A DNA stretch of 64,000 nucleotides from assembly GCA_016870115.1 (NCBI GenBank), contig VGCH01000010.1, positions 62,001 through 126,000 on the forward strand, given 5' to 3'. Below, one piece after another: positions 43,388 through 51,875 of this stretch; position 1 is the stretch's first letter, and every line of letters begins with the position of its first letter. The stretch is from Alphaproteobacteria bacterium. GTDB taxonomy: Bacteria; Pseudomonadota; Alphaproteobacteria; Reyranellales; Reyranellaceae. The translations under genes were made by a program, and so were the position numbers. The notes below the pieces were generated by a model. It searched no databases. It saw only the letters and a program-made list of their open reading frames with translations, and was not told the origin of the DNA.

Positions 43388-44971
43388 TCAGGCCGCCTTC
43401 TTCATCAGGTCGGCCACGCGTTCGGCGATCATGATGGTCGGAGCATTGGTGTTGCCGCCCACCAGTGTCGGCATGATCGAGGCATCGACAACGCGCAGCC
43501 CCTCGACCTCGCGGACCCGGAGATGATTGTCGACGACGGCCATGCGGTCGTTGTCGGGGCCCATCTTGCAGGTGCCCACCGGGTGATAGATCGTCTCGCA
43601 CTTGGCGCGCACCCACGCCTCGATCTCGGCGTCGGTCCGGACAGCCGCGCCGGGCGCGTACTCCTCGCCGCGGTACGGATCGAGTCCGGCCTGGGCGAAA
43701 ATCTCGCGGCCCATTTTCACGCCGGCCATCAGGGCGTCGAGGTCGGCGCGCTCGGCCAGATAGTTGGCATCGATCGCGGGGTGCGCGGCGGGATCGTCGC
43801 TCTTCAACCGGATCGTGCCCGTGCTCTGCGGGCGCAGCGTGCAGATATGCAGGCTGAAGCCGTTCTTCTTGAGGCGCGTGCGGCCGTGGTCGATCACCAG
43901 CACCGGCAGGAAATGGAGCTGGATGTCCGGCGCGGCGAGGCCCGGCCGGGTGCTGAGAAAACCGCCGGACTCGGCGATAGGCGAGCTGCCCGGTCCCTTG
44001 CGGGCCATCAGGTAGCGGGCCAGCGACACAAGCTGGTTGGCGCGGTCGTAGCTGTCGGACGTCGTGCAGAACTGCAGCAGCGCTGCGTCGAGATGATCCT
44101 GCAGGTTGGCGCCGACGCCGGGCAGATCGACCAAGGGTCGGATGCCCATGGCCTTCGCGTGATCGGCCGGGCCGATCCCCGATAGCAGCAGGAGCTGGGG
44201 CGAGTTCACCGCGCCGCCGCTCAGCACGATCTCGCGCTCGCAGCGCGCGACTTCCGCACGCCCCTCGTGGCGATAGCGCACGCCCATCGCGCGCTTGCCA
44301 TCGAGGATGATCCGCTCGGTGAGCGCGTTGGTGATCACCGTCACATTGCCGCGCGCCACCGCCGGCCGCAGATAGGCCGAGGCCGTGCTCCAGCGCTGTT
44401 GCGCGCGCTGGGTCACCTGATAGACGCCGACGCCCTCTTGTTCGGCGCCGTTGAAATCGGGATTGCGCTTGTGGCCGGCCTGCTCGCACGCCGTCAGAAA
44501 CGCCTCGTTCAGGCGTGAGGGATCGACCTGGTCGGCGACATTGAGCGGACCGCCGGTGCCGTGGAACTCGCTCCCGCCACGCTCCTGGTTCTGGGCCTTG
44601 CGAAAATAGGGCAGGACTTCGCGGAAGCTCCAGCCGTCATTGCCGAGCTGGCGCCAGTGATCGTAGTCCCAGGCGTGGCCGCGCACATAGAGCATGGCGT
44701 TGATCGAGGACGAGCCGCCCAGCGTCTTGCCGCGCGGCCAATACATGCGCCGACCGTTGCAGTGGACCTGCGGTTCGGTCTCGTAGCGCCAGTTGTAGGG
44801 CGAGGTATCGCCGAGGCTGGCGAAGCCCGCGGGCATGCGCAGCAGGAACGACTTGTCGGGACCGCCGGCCTCCAGCACCAGAACCTTGACCTTGGGATCC
44901 TCACCCAGCCGGTTCGCGAGCGTGCAGCCGGCCGAACCGGCGCCGATGATGATGTAGTCGTAGAGCGACAT
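43388..44971 (-). CDS. GMC-family FAD oxidoreductase (choline/alcohol dehydrogenase type)
   Basis: 527 residues. FAD motif YIIIGAGSAGCTLANRL at the start, then GMC signature 1 PRGKTLGGSSSINAMLYVRG and signature 2 region SGGAVNSPQLLLLSGIGP. The C-terminal active-site pair is His in IYHPVGTCKMG and an Asn in GGNTNAPTIMIAER. Oxidises an alcohol with transfer of electrons to O2 or a quinone. No signal peptide. It ends the operon that begins with the iron-type ABC transporter and starts 10 bases after the second DUF2272 gene. Confidence 0.9.
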   Translation of the reverse strand: MSLYDYIIIGAGSAGCTLANRLGEDPKVKVLVLEAGGPDKSFLLRMPAGFASLGDTSPYNWRYETEPQVHCNGRRMYWPRGKTLGGSSSINAMLYVRGHAWDYDHWRQLGNDGWSFREVLPYFRKAQNQERGGSEFHGTGGPLNVADQVDPSRLNEAFLTACEQAGHKRNPDFNGAEQEGVGVYQVTQRAQQRWSTASAYLRPAVARGNVTVITNALTERIILDGKRAMGVRYRHEGRAEVARCEREIVLSGGAVNSPQLLLLSGIGPADHAKAMGIRPLVDLPGVGANLQDHLDAALLQFCTTSDSYDRANQLVSLARYLMARKGPGSSPIAESGGFLSTRPGLAAPDIQLHFLPVLVIDHGRTRLKKNGFSLHICTLRPQSTGTIRLKSDDPAAHPAIDANYLAERADLDALMAGVKMGREIFAQAGLDPYRGEEYAPGAAVRTDAEIEAWVRAKCETIYHPVGTCKMGPDNDRMAVVDNHLRVREVEGLRVVDASIMPTLVGGNTNAPTIMIAERVADLMKKAA

Positions 44972-44981
44972 TTGGCGTTCC

Positions 44982-45731
44982 TCAGGGCAGGCGATTTTCC
45001 AGGACGGCGAAGAAAGGCCGCTGCGGCAGCGGCGTCAAGAAGCCGTTGGCGTCGCGGGGAAACACGGAACGACTGACGCTATCGCGCACGTTGCCGCCAA
45101 TGGCATGGACTTCGCCGGGCCGCAGTTCAACGACGATGTCGCAATGGCCGGCGCCGCGATTCAGTCTGTCGAGCGAGACGCCGCTGCCCTCGCGTTCGGC
45201 ACAGACAATGTCGCCGACGGCCGGCGGCCGTTCGCCGACCCGACGCGGCACGAAACCCGCGCCTGCTTGCCGTGCCCGATCGACCAGCCGCTCCACATAG
45301 ATGCTGTGGCGCGCGTCGGGGCAGAAGCGGTCGCGGTCCACACCCGCATTGGCGGCGACCCACGAGACGAAGGTCGCGGACCACGGCACATCATCGAGCC
45401 CGCTGAGGTCGGGGCGACCGGTGGCACGCCAGTAGTCGCGCACGCGCTCGGGCACATCGACCTCGATGATACCCGGCCTCTGGACGGAGACGGAGCCGTC
45501 GACGCCGAAGCGCACTTCCTGGCGGCCGAACCGCGCCCACTCCTGGATCGCGACGAGAACCAGCGAGTCGCGGGTGCTAGCGGTGGGGGGTGGCGCCTCG
45601 GGGGCCCAGCCCGGATCGGCACAGGGCCCCAGCGGCGGCAGTCCAGTCCGCAGCGACACGCGTGCCGCGCCCGCGCATCCGCTGAGCGCCAGCAGGATCA
45701 CCAGGAGGAGGGCGGTCCGCGCGTCAACCAT
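44982..45731 (-). CDS. DUF2272 lipoprotein, paralogue of the gene at 42581
   Basis: 249 residues with lipobox LSGC after [15 protein letters not shown]. The domain has PWSATFVSWVAANAG, HSIYVERLVDRA and HCDIVVELRPGEVHAIGGNVRDSVSRSVFP, clearly homologous to the other copy. Ser occupies the likely NlpC/P60 nucleophile position in both. Its start overlaps the end of the ABC ATPase gene by 8 bases, so it is translated with the transporter. Function of the family is unknown; a cell-wall or envelope role is guessed from fold and lipidation. Confidence 0.82.
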   Translation of the reverse strand: MVDARTALLLVILLALSGCAGAARVSLRTGLPPLGPCADPGWAPEAPPPTASTRDSLVLVAIQEWARFGRQEVRFGVDGSVSVQRPGIIEVDVPERVRDYWRATGRPDLSGLDDVPWSATFVSWVAANAGVDRDRFCPDARHSIYVERLVDRARQAGAGFVPRRVGERPPAVGDIVCAEREGSGVSLDRLNRGAGHCDIVVELRPGEVHAIGGNVRDSVSRSVFPRDANGFLTPLPQRPFFAVLENRLP

Positions 45732-46785
45732 CGACCAGAATCACGCCGCGCGGCTCCAACAGCAGGTCGACCTCGTGGCCGACCGGCAACGGTCGCTCCA
45801 CCCGGGGGCAGACCACAAACAGCGACCCGACTGTCGTCGCGATGCCGTACTCCATGTGCGTGCCGACATAGCTCGCGGCCTCAACGCGGCCGGTGAGACC
45901 ACCGCTGTTTGGCACGCGCGACTCCACGCGCACCGTCTCCGGCCGGATCGCGACCGTGACCGAACCCGACACGACGCGCGGCGAGGCTACGGCGATCTCC
46001 GCCTCGCCCAGACGAACCGCGATACGGCCGTTGCCCAGCGGACGCGCGATGCCCGTGGCCGGATTTGACTCGCCCATGAAACGCGCGAGGAAGGGTGTTG
46101 CCGGCCGCTCGTAGAGGTCGCGCGGCGTGCCGTCCTGCTCGATCGCGCCCTTGTTCATGACGATGATCCGGTCAGAGACCGCCATCGCCTCTTGCTGATC
46201 GTGAGTCACGTAGACGACGGTGAGGCCGAGCGACTGTTGGAGGGTACGAATCTCCTGACGCATCTGGCGTCGCAGACGCGCATCGAGATTGCTGAGTGGC
46301 TCGTCGAACAGCAGCACCGATGGTCGCAGCACCAGCGCGCGTGCGACGGCGACGCGTTGCTGCTGGCCGCCCGACAGCTCCGACGGCTGGCGCTCCTCGT
46401 ATCCGGCAAGACCGACTTGCGCGAGGCCCTCGCGGGCGCGTCGGCCGGCCTCCTCGCGCGCGATCCCCGAACGACGCAAGCCGTAGCAGACGTTCTCCAG
46501 CACGCTCATGTGCGGGAAGAGCGCGTAGGACTGGAACACCATGCTGACGTCGCGCTGGGTCGCGCCCACGGCGGTGACATCTCGCCCCGCGATCTCGATC
46601 CGGCCCTCGCTCGCCAGTTCCAATCCGGCGATCATGCGGAGTGTCGTGGTCTTGCCGCACCCAGAGGGGCCGAGCAGCGTCACCAGGGTTCCGGCGTCGA
46701 CTCGGAAACTGACTCCGGTCACCGCGGCGACGTCGCCGTAGCGTTTCACGACATTGTGGAACTCGACGCCGGCGGGTTGGGTCAC
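45724..46785 (-). CDS. ABC transporter ATP-binding protein, FbpC/PotA type
   Basis: 353 residues. Walker [19 protein letters not shown], signature [15 protein letters not shown], Walker [21 protein letters not shown], and a C-terminal TOBE domain (about 240-353). This is the ferric-iron/spermidine/phosphonate class of importer ATPases. It overlaps the permease gene by 4 bases and the lipoprotein gene by 8. Substrate is best judged from the receptor (ferric-type). Confidence 0.88.
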   Translation of the reverse strand: MTQPAGVEFHNVVKRYGDVAAVTGVSFRVDAGTLVTLLGPSGCGKTTTLRMIAGLELASEGRIEIAGRDVTAVGATQRDVSMVFQSYALFPHMSVLENVCYGLRRSGIAREEAGRRAREGLAQVGLAGYEERQPSELSGGQQQRVAVARALVLRPSVLLFDEPLSNLDARLRRQMRQEIRTLQQSLGLTVVYVTHDQQEAMAVSDRIIVMNKGAIEQDGTPRDLYERPATPFLARFMGESNPATGIARPLGNGRIAVRLGEAEIAVASPRVVSGSVTVAIRPETVRVESRVPNSGGLTGRVEAASYVGTHMEYGIATTVGSLFVVCPRVERPLPVGHEVDLLLEPRGVILVDG

Positions 46786-49016
46786 GCACGCGCTCCCTGA
46801 GTCGGGCCGGCGCGTCGGCCGAGTCGCCGATCGCCAACCGCAAGCTGGATCGCCAGAATGGCGACCAGCATCAGGGCGATCAGCGCGCAGCTATAGGCAA
46901 CGGCGAGGCCATAGTCGCCGTTGATGACGCGCAGGATGATGTAAGTGGTGGCGAGCTCGTATTCGGCGGTGACGAGGAACACGACGGCGCTCACCGTGGT
47001 CACGGCGCGCACGAAGCCGTAGATCAGCGAACCGACGATCGCGGGCCGCAACAACGGGAGGACCACAAACGCGAGCGTTTGCGGCGCGCGGCCGCGCAAG
47101 GTCGCCGAGGCTTCGTCGAGACTGCGGTCGATCTGGCTCATCGCGGCCATGCCGGCCCGCACGCCGACCGGCATGTTCCTGAAAATGAAGCACAGGACGA
47201 TGATCAACGCGGATCCCGTGATCTCGAGCGGCGGGACGTTGAAGGCGAAGACATAGGCAACGCCGATCACGGTGCCTGGTACGGCGAAGGACAGCATGGT
47301 GGCGAACTCAAGCGCTGCGCGACCGGCGAAGCGTTGACGGACCAGAAGCCACGCGGCGAGGAGACCGAGCAGCGCGGTGAGTGGCGCCGCGACCGCCGCA
47401 AGTTTCACGGTGGTCCAGAACGAATGCCAGGCCGCGCCCGACCAGATGAGGCCGTTCGCGCCATGCTCGACGGCGAACGCCTTGACGTAGTGCTCGAGCG
47501 TGAGCGTGTAGTCGCGCCCCCACACTTTCACGACTCCGCCCAGGAACGCGAAGCCGTAGAGCAGCGCGGTGATGGCGGCCCAGGGCAGCGCCACCGCCAT
47601 CGCCACGCGACGGGCGGCGGCGGGCAGGGGCGTCGGCAGACCGGCGTCACCCTTGCCGGAGATCGTCGCGTAGGAGCCGGTCCCCACGATCCGGCGCTGC
47701 AGGAAGAACGCGCCCAACGCGAAGGCGAGAAGCAGCAAGCCGAGCGCGGCGGCGCGGCCGTAGTCGAGCTGCGCGCCCACGACCGCGAAGTAGATCTCGG
47801 TGGACAGCACGCGATAGTCGCCACCCAGCACGATCGGATTGCCGAAGTCGGCGATGCTCTCGATGAAGCCGACAAGAAAGGCGTTCGCGAGGCCCGGCTT
47901 CATCAGCGGCAGCGATACGGTGGTGAAGGTCGCCCAGCGATCGGCGCGCAGGGTTTGCGATGCCTCCTCGAGCGTCGGGCTCACGCCCTCGACGACGCCG
48001 ATCAACACCAGGAACGCCACCGGCGTGAAGGCGAACAGCTGCGCGAGAAACACGCCCTGGAACCCGTAGATCCAGCGCGTCGGCGGCACGGCGAAGGCCC
48101 ATTCGAGGAACTGGTTCACGAGGCCGGACCGGCCGAACACCAGGATCAGCGCCAGCCCGATCACGAAGGGGGGCGTGATGATCGGCAGCACGGTGAGGAC
48201 ACGCAGCGTCCGCTTGTAGCGAAAGCCGGTGCGGGTCGCGATCAGCGCGAAGGCGAGGCCGAGCGCCGTGGTCCCGACGCCGCAACAGACCGCGAGAAAC
48301 AGCGTGTTCCACGCCACGCCGCACCGTCCGCCGCCCAACAGGCAGCGCAGCGTCCAGATCTTGGGCGCGGATAGCCGCTCCAGCAGAAGCGACGGCACGA
48401 ATGCGCCATCGCCGTTCTGGAACGCCTGCACCAGGATGCGCAGGATCGGCCAGGCGGTGAAGAGAACGATCGAGGCGATCACGGCGGCGACCGCGCCGGC
48501 CACGAAGGCATCGCCGCCGAACGCGCCGCGCAGGGCGAGGCCGCTGGCCACGATGCCGACGCAGGCAATCCCGGCCACCGCGCCGCCCGCACCGATGCCG
48601 AACTGGCGGCCGTCAAGTTCGCCGAACAGACCCGTCAGCCAGTCGGCGGTCCAGCCGCGCAAGCCGATCCCCAGCGCCTGGGCCACGAAGCAGGCGATGC
48701 CCGCGGCGCCGCACAGCGCCAACAAGGTGCCCCGGCGCGCGCGCGGCAGCGGGAGGAGCGCGGTGATCGCGGCGGCGAAAAGACAGGCGATGGTCGGCAG
48801 GAGCCACCAGCGGCCGAGCGACAGGCCCAGCGCGAAAGCGGCGCCCGACTCCTCGGAGTTCCACAGCTCCCGCGCCCACCCGAGCGATCCCAAGCCGTCC
48901 TGCAGCGCATACCAGGGCAGCAGCACGCAGGCCGCGAGGCCAAGCGCCGGCCACGCCAGCGCCGCGCCGCGTTCGCCCGCCCGGGTCACGCGCCGGTCAC
49001 TGCTTGGGCAGGCCAC
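46782..49016 (-). CDS. ABC transporter permease, FbpB type with two fused membrane domains
   Basis: 744 residues from GTG 49016 (ribosome site GAGG just upstream); a GTG at 48989 would remove the 20-base overlap with the receptor gene and is also possible. Two BPD-type permease halves: the first has FALIATRTGFRYKRTLRVLTVLP and an EAA loop near SQTLRADRWATFTTVSLPLMKPG. The second has one near DEASATLRGRAPQTLAFVVLPLLRPA. The N-terminal 190 residues add extra helices. Such double permeases serve iron(III) or aminoethylphosphonate receptors. Confidence 0.88.
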   Translation of the reverse strand: MACPSSDRRVTRAGERGAALAWPALGLAACVLLPWYALQDGLGSLGWARELWNSEESGAAFALGLSLGRWWLLPTIACLFAAAITALLPLPRARRGTLLALCGAAGIACFVAQALGIGLRGWTADWLTGLFGELDGRQFGIGAGGAVAGIACVGIVASGLALRGAFGGDAFVAGAVAAVIASIVLFTAWPILRILVQAFQNGDGAFVPSLLLERLSAPKIWTLRCLLGGGRCGVAWNTLFLAVCCGVGTTALGLAFALIATRTGFRYKRTLRVLTVLPIITPPFVIGLALILVFGRSGLVNQFLEWAFAVPPTRWIYGFQGVFLAQLFAFTPVAFLVLIGVVEGVSPTLEEASQTLRADRWATFTTVSLPLMKPGLANAFLVGFIESIADFGNPIVLGGDYRVLSTEIYFAVVGAQLDYGRAAALGLLLLAFALGAFFLQRRIVGTGSYATISGKGDAGLPTPLPAAARRVAMAVALPWAAITALLYGFAFLGGVVKVWGRDYTLTLEHYVKAFAVEHGANGLIWSGAAWHSFWTTVKLAAVAAPLTALLGLLAAWLLVRQRFAGRAALEFATMLSFAVPGTVIGVAYVFAFNVPPLEITGSALIIVLCFIFRNMPVGVRAGMAAMSQIDRSLDEASATLRGRAPQTLAFVVLPLLRPAIVGSLIYGFVRAVTTVSAVVFLVTAEYELATTYIILRVINGDYGLAVAYSCALIALMLVAILAIQLAVGDRRLGRRAGPTQGARA

Positions 49017-50031
49017 CGACCTCGGCGTCCCAGCGCGCGATCAGGCGACGCCGTTCCGCCGACTTGCCGTACTTCGCGAAGTCGTAGTCGATCAGCTTCA
49101 TCGAGGTGAGCTTCGGCGCGTTGTCGGGCACCGGAGTCGCCTTGTTCGACGGCACCTGGAACTGCTTGGCCTGAGCGCCGAGCTGCTGTGCCGCCGGCGT
49201 GAGCGCCCAGTCGTAGAACTTGCGCGCGTTGGCGAGATTGCGCGCGCCCTTGATGATGCTCATCGAGCCGATTTCGTAGCCGGTGCCCTCGCACGGCGTC
49301 GCGGTCTTCACCGGAAAGCCCGCCAGCGCCTCGGTGACGCCGTCATGCACGAAGCTGATGGACACGGCGGTCTCGCCGCGCGCCACCGCCTTCATGGGGG
49401 CGGTGCCCGACCGCGTGTAGGCGTTCACGTTGACATGCATCTTCTTCAGGAAGTCGAAGGCCTGGTTCTCGCCCATGACCTGCACCAGCGTGGCGATCGC
49501 CACATAGGCCGTGCCTGACGAGTTGGGATTGGCCATCTGGATCTCGCCCTTGAGGTTGGGCTTCAGCAGATCGGCCCAGCAGGCCGGCAGCGGCACGTTC
49601 TTCTTGGCAAGCAGCTCCGTGTTGAGCCCGAAGCCCAGCGCGCCGGCGTAGATGCCCACGGTCTTGCCGCTGGAGTCGTTCGACTGCTTCACCGCCCAGG
49701 GATGGAGCTCGGCGAGCTTCGGCGACTTGTAGGGCTCGGTGAGGTTTTCCTCGGCCGCCTGGAGATGCGGATCGCCGGTGCCGCCGAACCAGACGTCGCC
49801 CTTGGGGTTCTGCGCCTCGGCCTTCATCTGGGCGATGGTCTCGCCCGATCCCTTTTGCGTGATCGCGACACGGACCCCGGTGGCCTTCTGGAACTCGGTC
49901 GCGATCGCCGTGCACCACTCGACCTGCACCGAGCAGTAGACATTCACCGTGCCCTGGGCGTGCGCAGGCGAAGCAAGCGACGCCAATGCGGTTGATGCCG
50001 CGACGATGGCGGCCAGTGGCGCGATTTTCAT
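48997..50031 (-). CDS. ABC transporter periplasmic receptor, ferric-iron (FbpA/AfuA) type
   Basis: 344 residues, signal peptide ending PAHAQG. Mature YCSVQVEWCTAIATEFQKATGVRVAITQKGSGETIAQMKAEAQNPKGDVWFGG is the pattern of the AfuA/IdiA/phosphonate receptor class. MANPNSSGTAYVAIATLVQVMGE follows in the hinge. Some members bind Fe3+, others phosphosugars or 2-aminoethylphosphonate. I see no clear Tyr-Tyr iron pair, so the ligand is open. First gene of a five-gene operon (receptor, permease, ATPase, DUF2272, GMC). Confidence 0.85.
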   Translation of the reverse strand: MKIAPLAAIVAASTALASLASPAHAQGTVNVYCSVQVEWCTAIATEFQKATGVRVAITQKGSGETIAQMKAEAQNPKGDVWFGGTGDPHLQAAEENLTEPYKSPKLAELHPWAVKQSNDSSGKTVGIYAGALGFGLNTELLAKKNVPLPACWADLLKPNLKGEIQMANPNSSGTAYVAIATLVQVMGENQAFDFLKKMHVNVNAYTRSGTAPMKAVARGETAVSISFVHDGVTEALAGFPVKTATPCEGTGYEIGSMSIIKGARNLANARKFYDWALTPAAQQLGAQAKQFQVPSNKATPVPDNAPKLTSMKLIDYDFAKYGKSAERRRLIARWDAEVGGLPKQ

Positions 50032-50047
50032 GTTTTCCTCCCCGGCG

Positions 50048-50060
50048 GGTCCTTAGGACC
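50048..50060. promoter_or_regulatory. Small inverted repeat upstream of the ABC receptor gene
   Basis: GGTCC-TTA-GGACC, perfect 5-base arms, 17 bases before the receptor ATG and next to three tandem TTGA/TGAT units (50061-50074). Could be an operator or mRNA leader hairpin. No classical Fur box is visible. Confidence 0.35.
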
Positions 50061-50098
50061 TTGATTGATTGATCCAGATTGGCACGGCCGGTGGTGGT

Positions 50099-50833
50099 CT
50101 ACCAGCGCCCCAGCCCGCCGATCATGATGGTGGGCACGTCGGCGGTGTGGCTGCGCACGGTGAAGACTTCGGTGCCCGGGCGGCGACCGGTGCGGATCTC
50201 CGATGTCGCGATGCCACTCGCGCCAAGGCGGGCATGGACGCGCTTGATGTCCGATGCGCGCCAGCTCAGCCCCCAAAGCCGATCCGGCCCGTCGCCGCGA
50301 CCCTTCTTCAGATCGTGCGCCACCTCGACCACGAGATCGCCGCAGCGGAAGAAAAGGAGTCGCGCGCCCCAATCAGGATTGCTGCGATCGAGCCGAAGAT
50401 CGAGACCGAGCCGTCCGGCGTAGAGCGCGACCGCACGATCAGGATCGGGCGTCCGGACTACCACGTGATCCAGCCCGACGATCGCCGCGGCGTCGTCACT
50501 GTCGAGAAGCGGGGAGGGGGACTCGCCCGTGCCGCGCCCCAGCGCCATGACGACGCCGTGGGTCTTCTCTACGGGCAGCGCGATCCGCTCCTGCGTGAGG
50601 CCTGGCGACAGGCCTCGACGTTCAAGCAGCCGCGCGGCCTGATCCGGTGTGTCGGTCGCGAACGCCAGCAACGACAGACCCGCGGGGCCGGGGCTCGCGC
50701 GCAGCTCGATGCCGAGATTGGCAAGACGCACCCGGTTCCCGTCGAAGCGCCGTCCGAGCAAGAGGCCAAGGTCGGTCGCCGCGCGGGCGGGGTCGGGAAC
50801 ATCCAGCGCAACGTGATCGAGACCGGTGATCAT
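50099..50833 (-). CDS. Two-module VOC-family protein (glyoxalase-like)
   Basis: 244 residues, two glyoxalase-fold halves: ITGLDHVALDVPDPARAATDLGLLLGRRF and VGLDHVVVRTPDPDRAVALYAGRLGLDLRLD, each with the first metal-type His. The end has PTIMIGGLGRW. The family includes extradiol dioxygenases and glyoxalase I, but no specific member is recognised. It lies 4 bases after the gamma carbonic anhydrase gene on the same strand, so the two are co-transcribed. Confidence 0.84.
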   Translation of the reverse strand: MITGLDHVALDVPDPARAATDLGLLLGRRFDGNRVRLANLGIELRASPGPAGLSLLAFATDTPDQAARLLERRGLSPGLTQERIALPVEKTHGVVMALGRGTGESPSPLLDSDDAAAIVGLDHVVVRTPDPDRAVALYAGRLGLDLRLDRSNPDWGARLLFFRCGDLVVEVAHDLKKGRGDGPDRLWGLSWRASDIKRVHARLGASGIATSEIRTGRRPGTEVFTVRSHTADVPTIMIGGLGRW

Positions 50834-50837
50834 CGTC

Positions 50838-51362
50838 TCAGCCGATCCGCTTGAGGTTCGCCTTGTAGTTCGCGCCGCGCTTCACGTAGCTCTCCGCGCT
50901 CATCCGCAGGCGCAGCGCGTTCTCCTCGTTCAGTTCGCGCACCGCCTTGGCAGGCGATCCGAAGATCACGGATCGATCCGGAAAACTCTTGCCCTCGGTG
51001 ACGACGGCGCCCGCGCCCACGAGGCAATCCTTGCCGATGACGGCGCGGTTCAGCACCACGGCCTGGATTCCGATCAAAGCGCCATCGCCAACCGTGCAGC
51101 CATGCAACATCACCTGGTGGCCGACCGTGACGCCCTTGCCGATGGTAAGCGGGGCGCCCGGGTCGGTGTGCAGCACGCACCCTTCCTGGATGTTGCTGTC
51201 GTCGCCGATCACGATGGGCTCATTGTCGCCGCGCAGCACCGCGCCGAACCAGATGTTGACCCGTTCACCCAGCACCACCGATCCGATGATGGTCGCCTCC
51301 TCGGCGATGTAGCAGGACTTGGGAATCACCGGGACGCGGTCGTTCAGCTGGTAGATCGCCAT
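50838..51362 (-). CDS. Gamma-class carbonic anhydrase family protein
   Basis: 174 residues from ATG 51362, supported by GGAAGG upstream; another ATG at 51374 is too close to the operator. Left-handed beta-helix hexapeptide repeats with zinc ligands His65 (VLHTD), His82 and His87 (GHQVMLHG). Family members interconvert CO2 and bicarbonate or bind CoA esters. It diverges from the MerR gene, with a tandem MerR-type palindrome between, so it may be under the same regulator as the acyl-CoA carboxylase operon, which needs bicarbonate. Confidence 0.87.
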   Translation of the reverse strand: MAIYQLNDRVPVIPKSCYIAEEATIIGSVVLGERVNIWFGAVLRGDNEPIVIGDDSNIQEGCVLHTDPGAPLTIGKGVTVGHQVMLHGCTVGDGALIGIQAVVLNRAVIGKDCLVGAGAVVTEGKSFPDRSVIFGSPAKAVRELNEENALRLRMSAESYVKRGANYKANLKRIG

Positions 51363-51372
51363 GGGCCCTTCC

Positions 51373-51384
51373 AATTACGTAAAG
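51373..51384. promoter_or_regulatory. Secondary MerR-type half operator
   Basis: AATTACGTAAAG, with core TTAC-GTAA, centred 22 bases (two helical turns) from the perfect palindrome at 51390-51411. Suggests a tandem, weaker site on the same DNA face. Located between the divergent carbonic anhydrase and MerR genes. Confidence 0.5.
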
Positions 51385-51389
51385 CTGCA

Positions 51390-51411
51390 TTGACGTTTAC
51401 GTAAACGTCAA
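51390..51411. promoter_or_regulatory. Perfect LiuR/MerR-type palindromic operator
   Basis: Perfect 22-base inverted repeat with arms TTGACGTTTAC and GTAAACGTCAA. TTGACG could be the -35 of the MerR gene, with TTAGAT at 51412 as -10, the palindrome filling the spacer as MerR activators require. It lies 13 bases before the MerR ATG. A one-mismatch copy is found at 36295-36316. The form agrees with published LiuR motifs, as I recall them. Confidence 0.78.
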
Positions 51412-51424
51412 TTAGATCGATGCC

Positions 51425-51865
51425 ATGCCGTTGCCCCAGATCGCGACCGATCCCGCGTCCGGAGAAAAGACGCGCATCTATAGCATCGCCGAACTGGCGC
51501 GCGAGTTCGCCATCACCCCGCGAACCATCCGCTTTTACGAGGATGAGGGGCTGATCAGCCCGCGTCGCGAGGGGCTGGCGCGCCTCTATAGCCCCGGAGA
51601 CCGGACACGGTTGGGCTGGATCCTGCGCGGCAAGCGGCTGGGCTTCTCGCTCGCCGAGATCAAGGAATTGCTCGACCTCTACCGGGTCGATCGCACCGGT
51701 GTGCAGCAACTGCGCGAGTTGCTGCGGCGTTGTCGGGTTCACGTCGCGGACCTCGAACGGCGCCGCGCCGATCTCGACCAGCACATCGTGGAGTTCCGCG
51801 ACGTCGCGGGACAGGTTTCGTCGGAACTGAAACGCCGCGGCGTCGACCCCGCGGCCAGCGACTGA
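51425..51865 (+). CDS. MerR-family regulator, LiuR-like
   Basis: 146 residues. The winged helix-turn-helix is YSIAELAREFAITPRTIRFYEDEGLISPRREGLARLYSPGDRTRLGWILRGKRLGFSLAEIKELLDLY, followed by a coiled dimer helix with no Cys metal site, as in LiuR and other acyl-CoA-responsive MerR proteins. The perfect operator is 13 bases upstream, implying autoregulation. It precedes a DmdC-like acyl-CoA dehydrogenase gene by 10 bases. Likely controls branched-chain or terpenoid acyl-CoA breakdown, including the SCP2 and atu-like genes 15 kb away. Confidence 0.87.
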   Translation: MPLPQIATDPASGEKTRIYSIAELAREFAITPRTIRFYEDEGLISPRREGLARLYSPGDRTRLGWILRGKRLGFSLAEIKELLDLYRVDRTGVQQLRELLRRCRVHVADLERRRADLDQHIVEFRDVAGQVSSELKRRGVDPAASD

Positions 51866-51875
51866 GGAGCGTACC

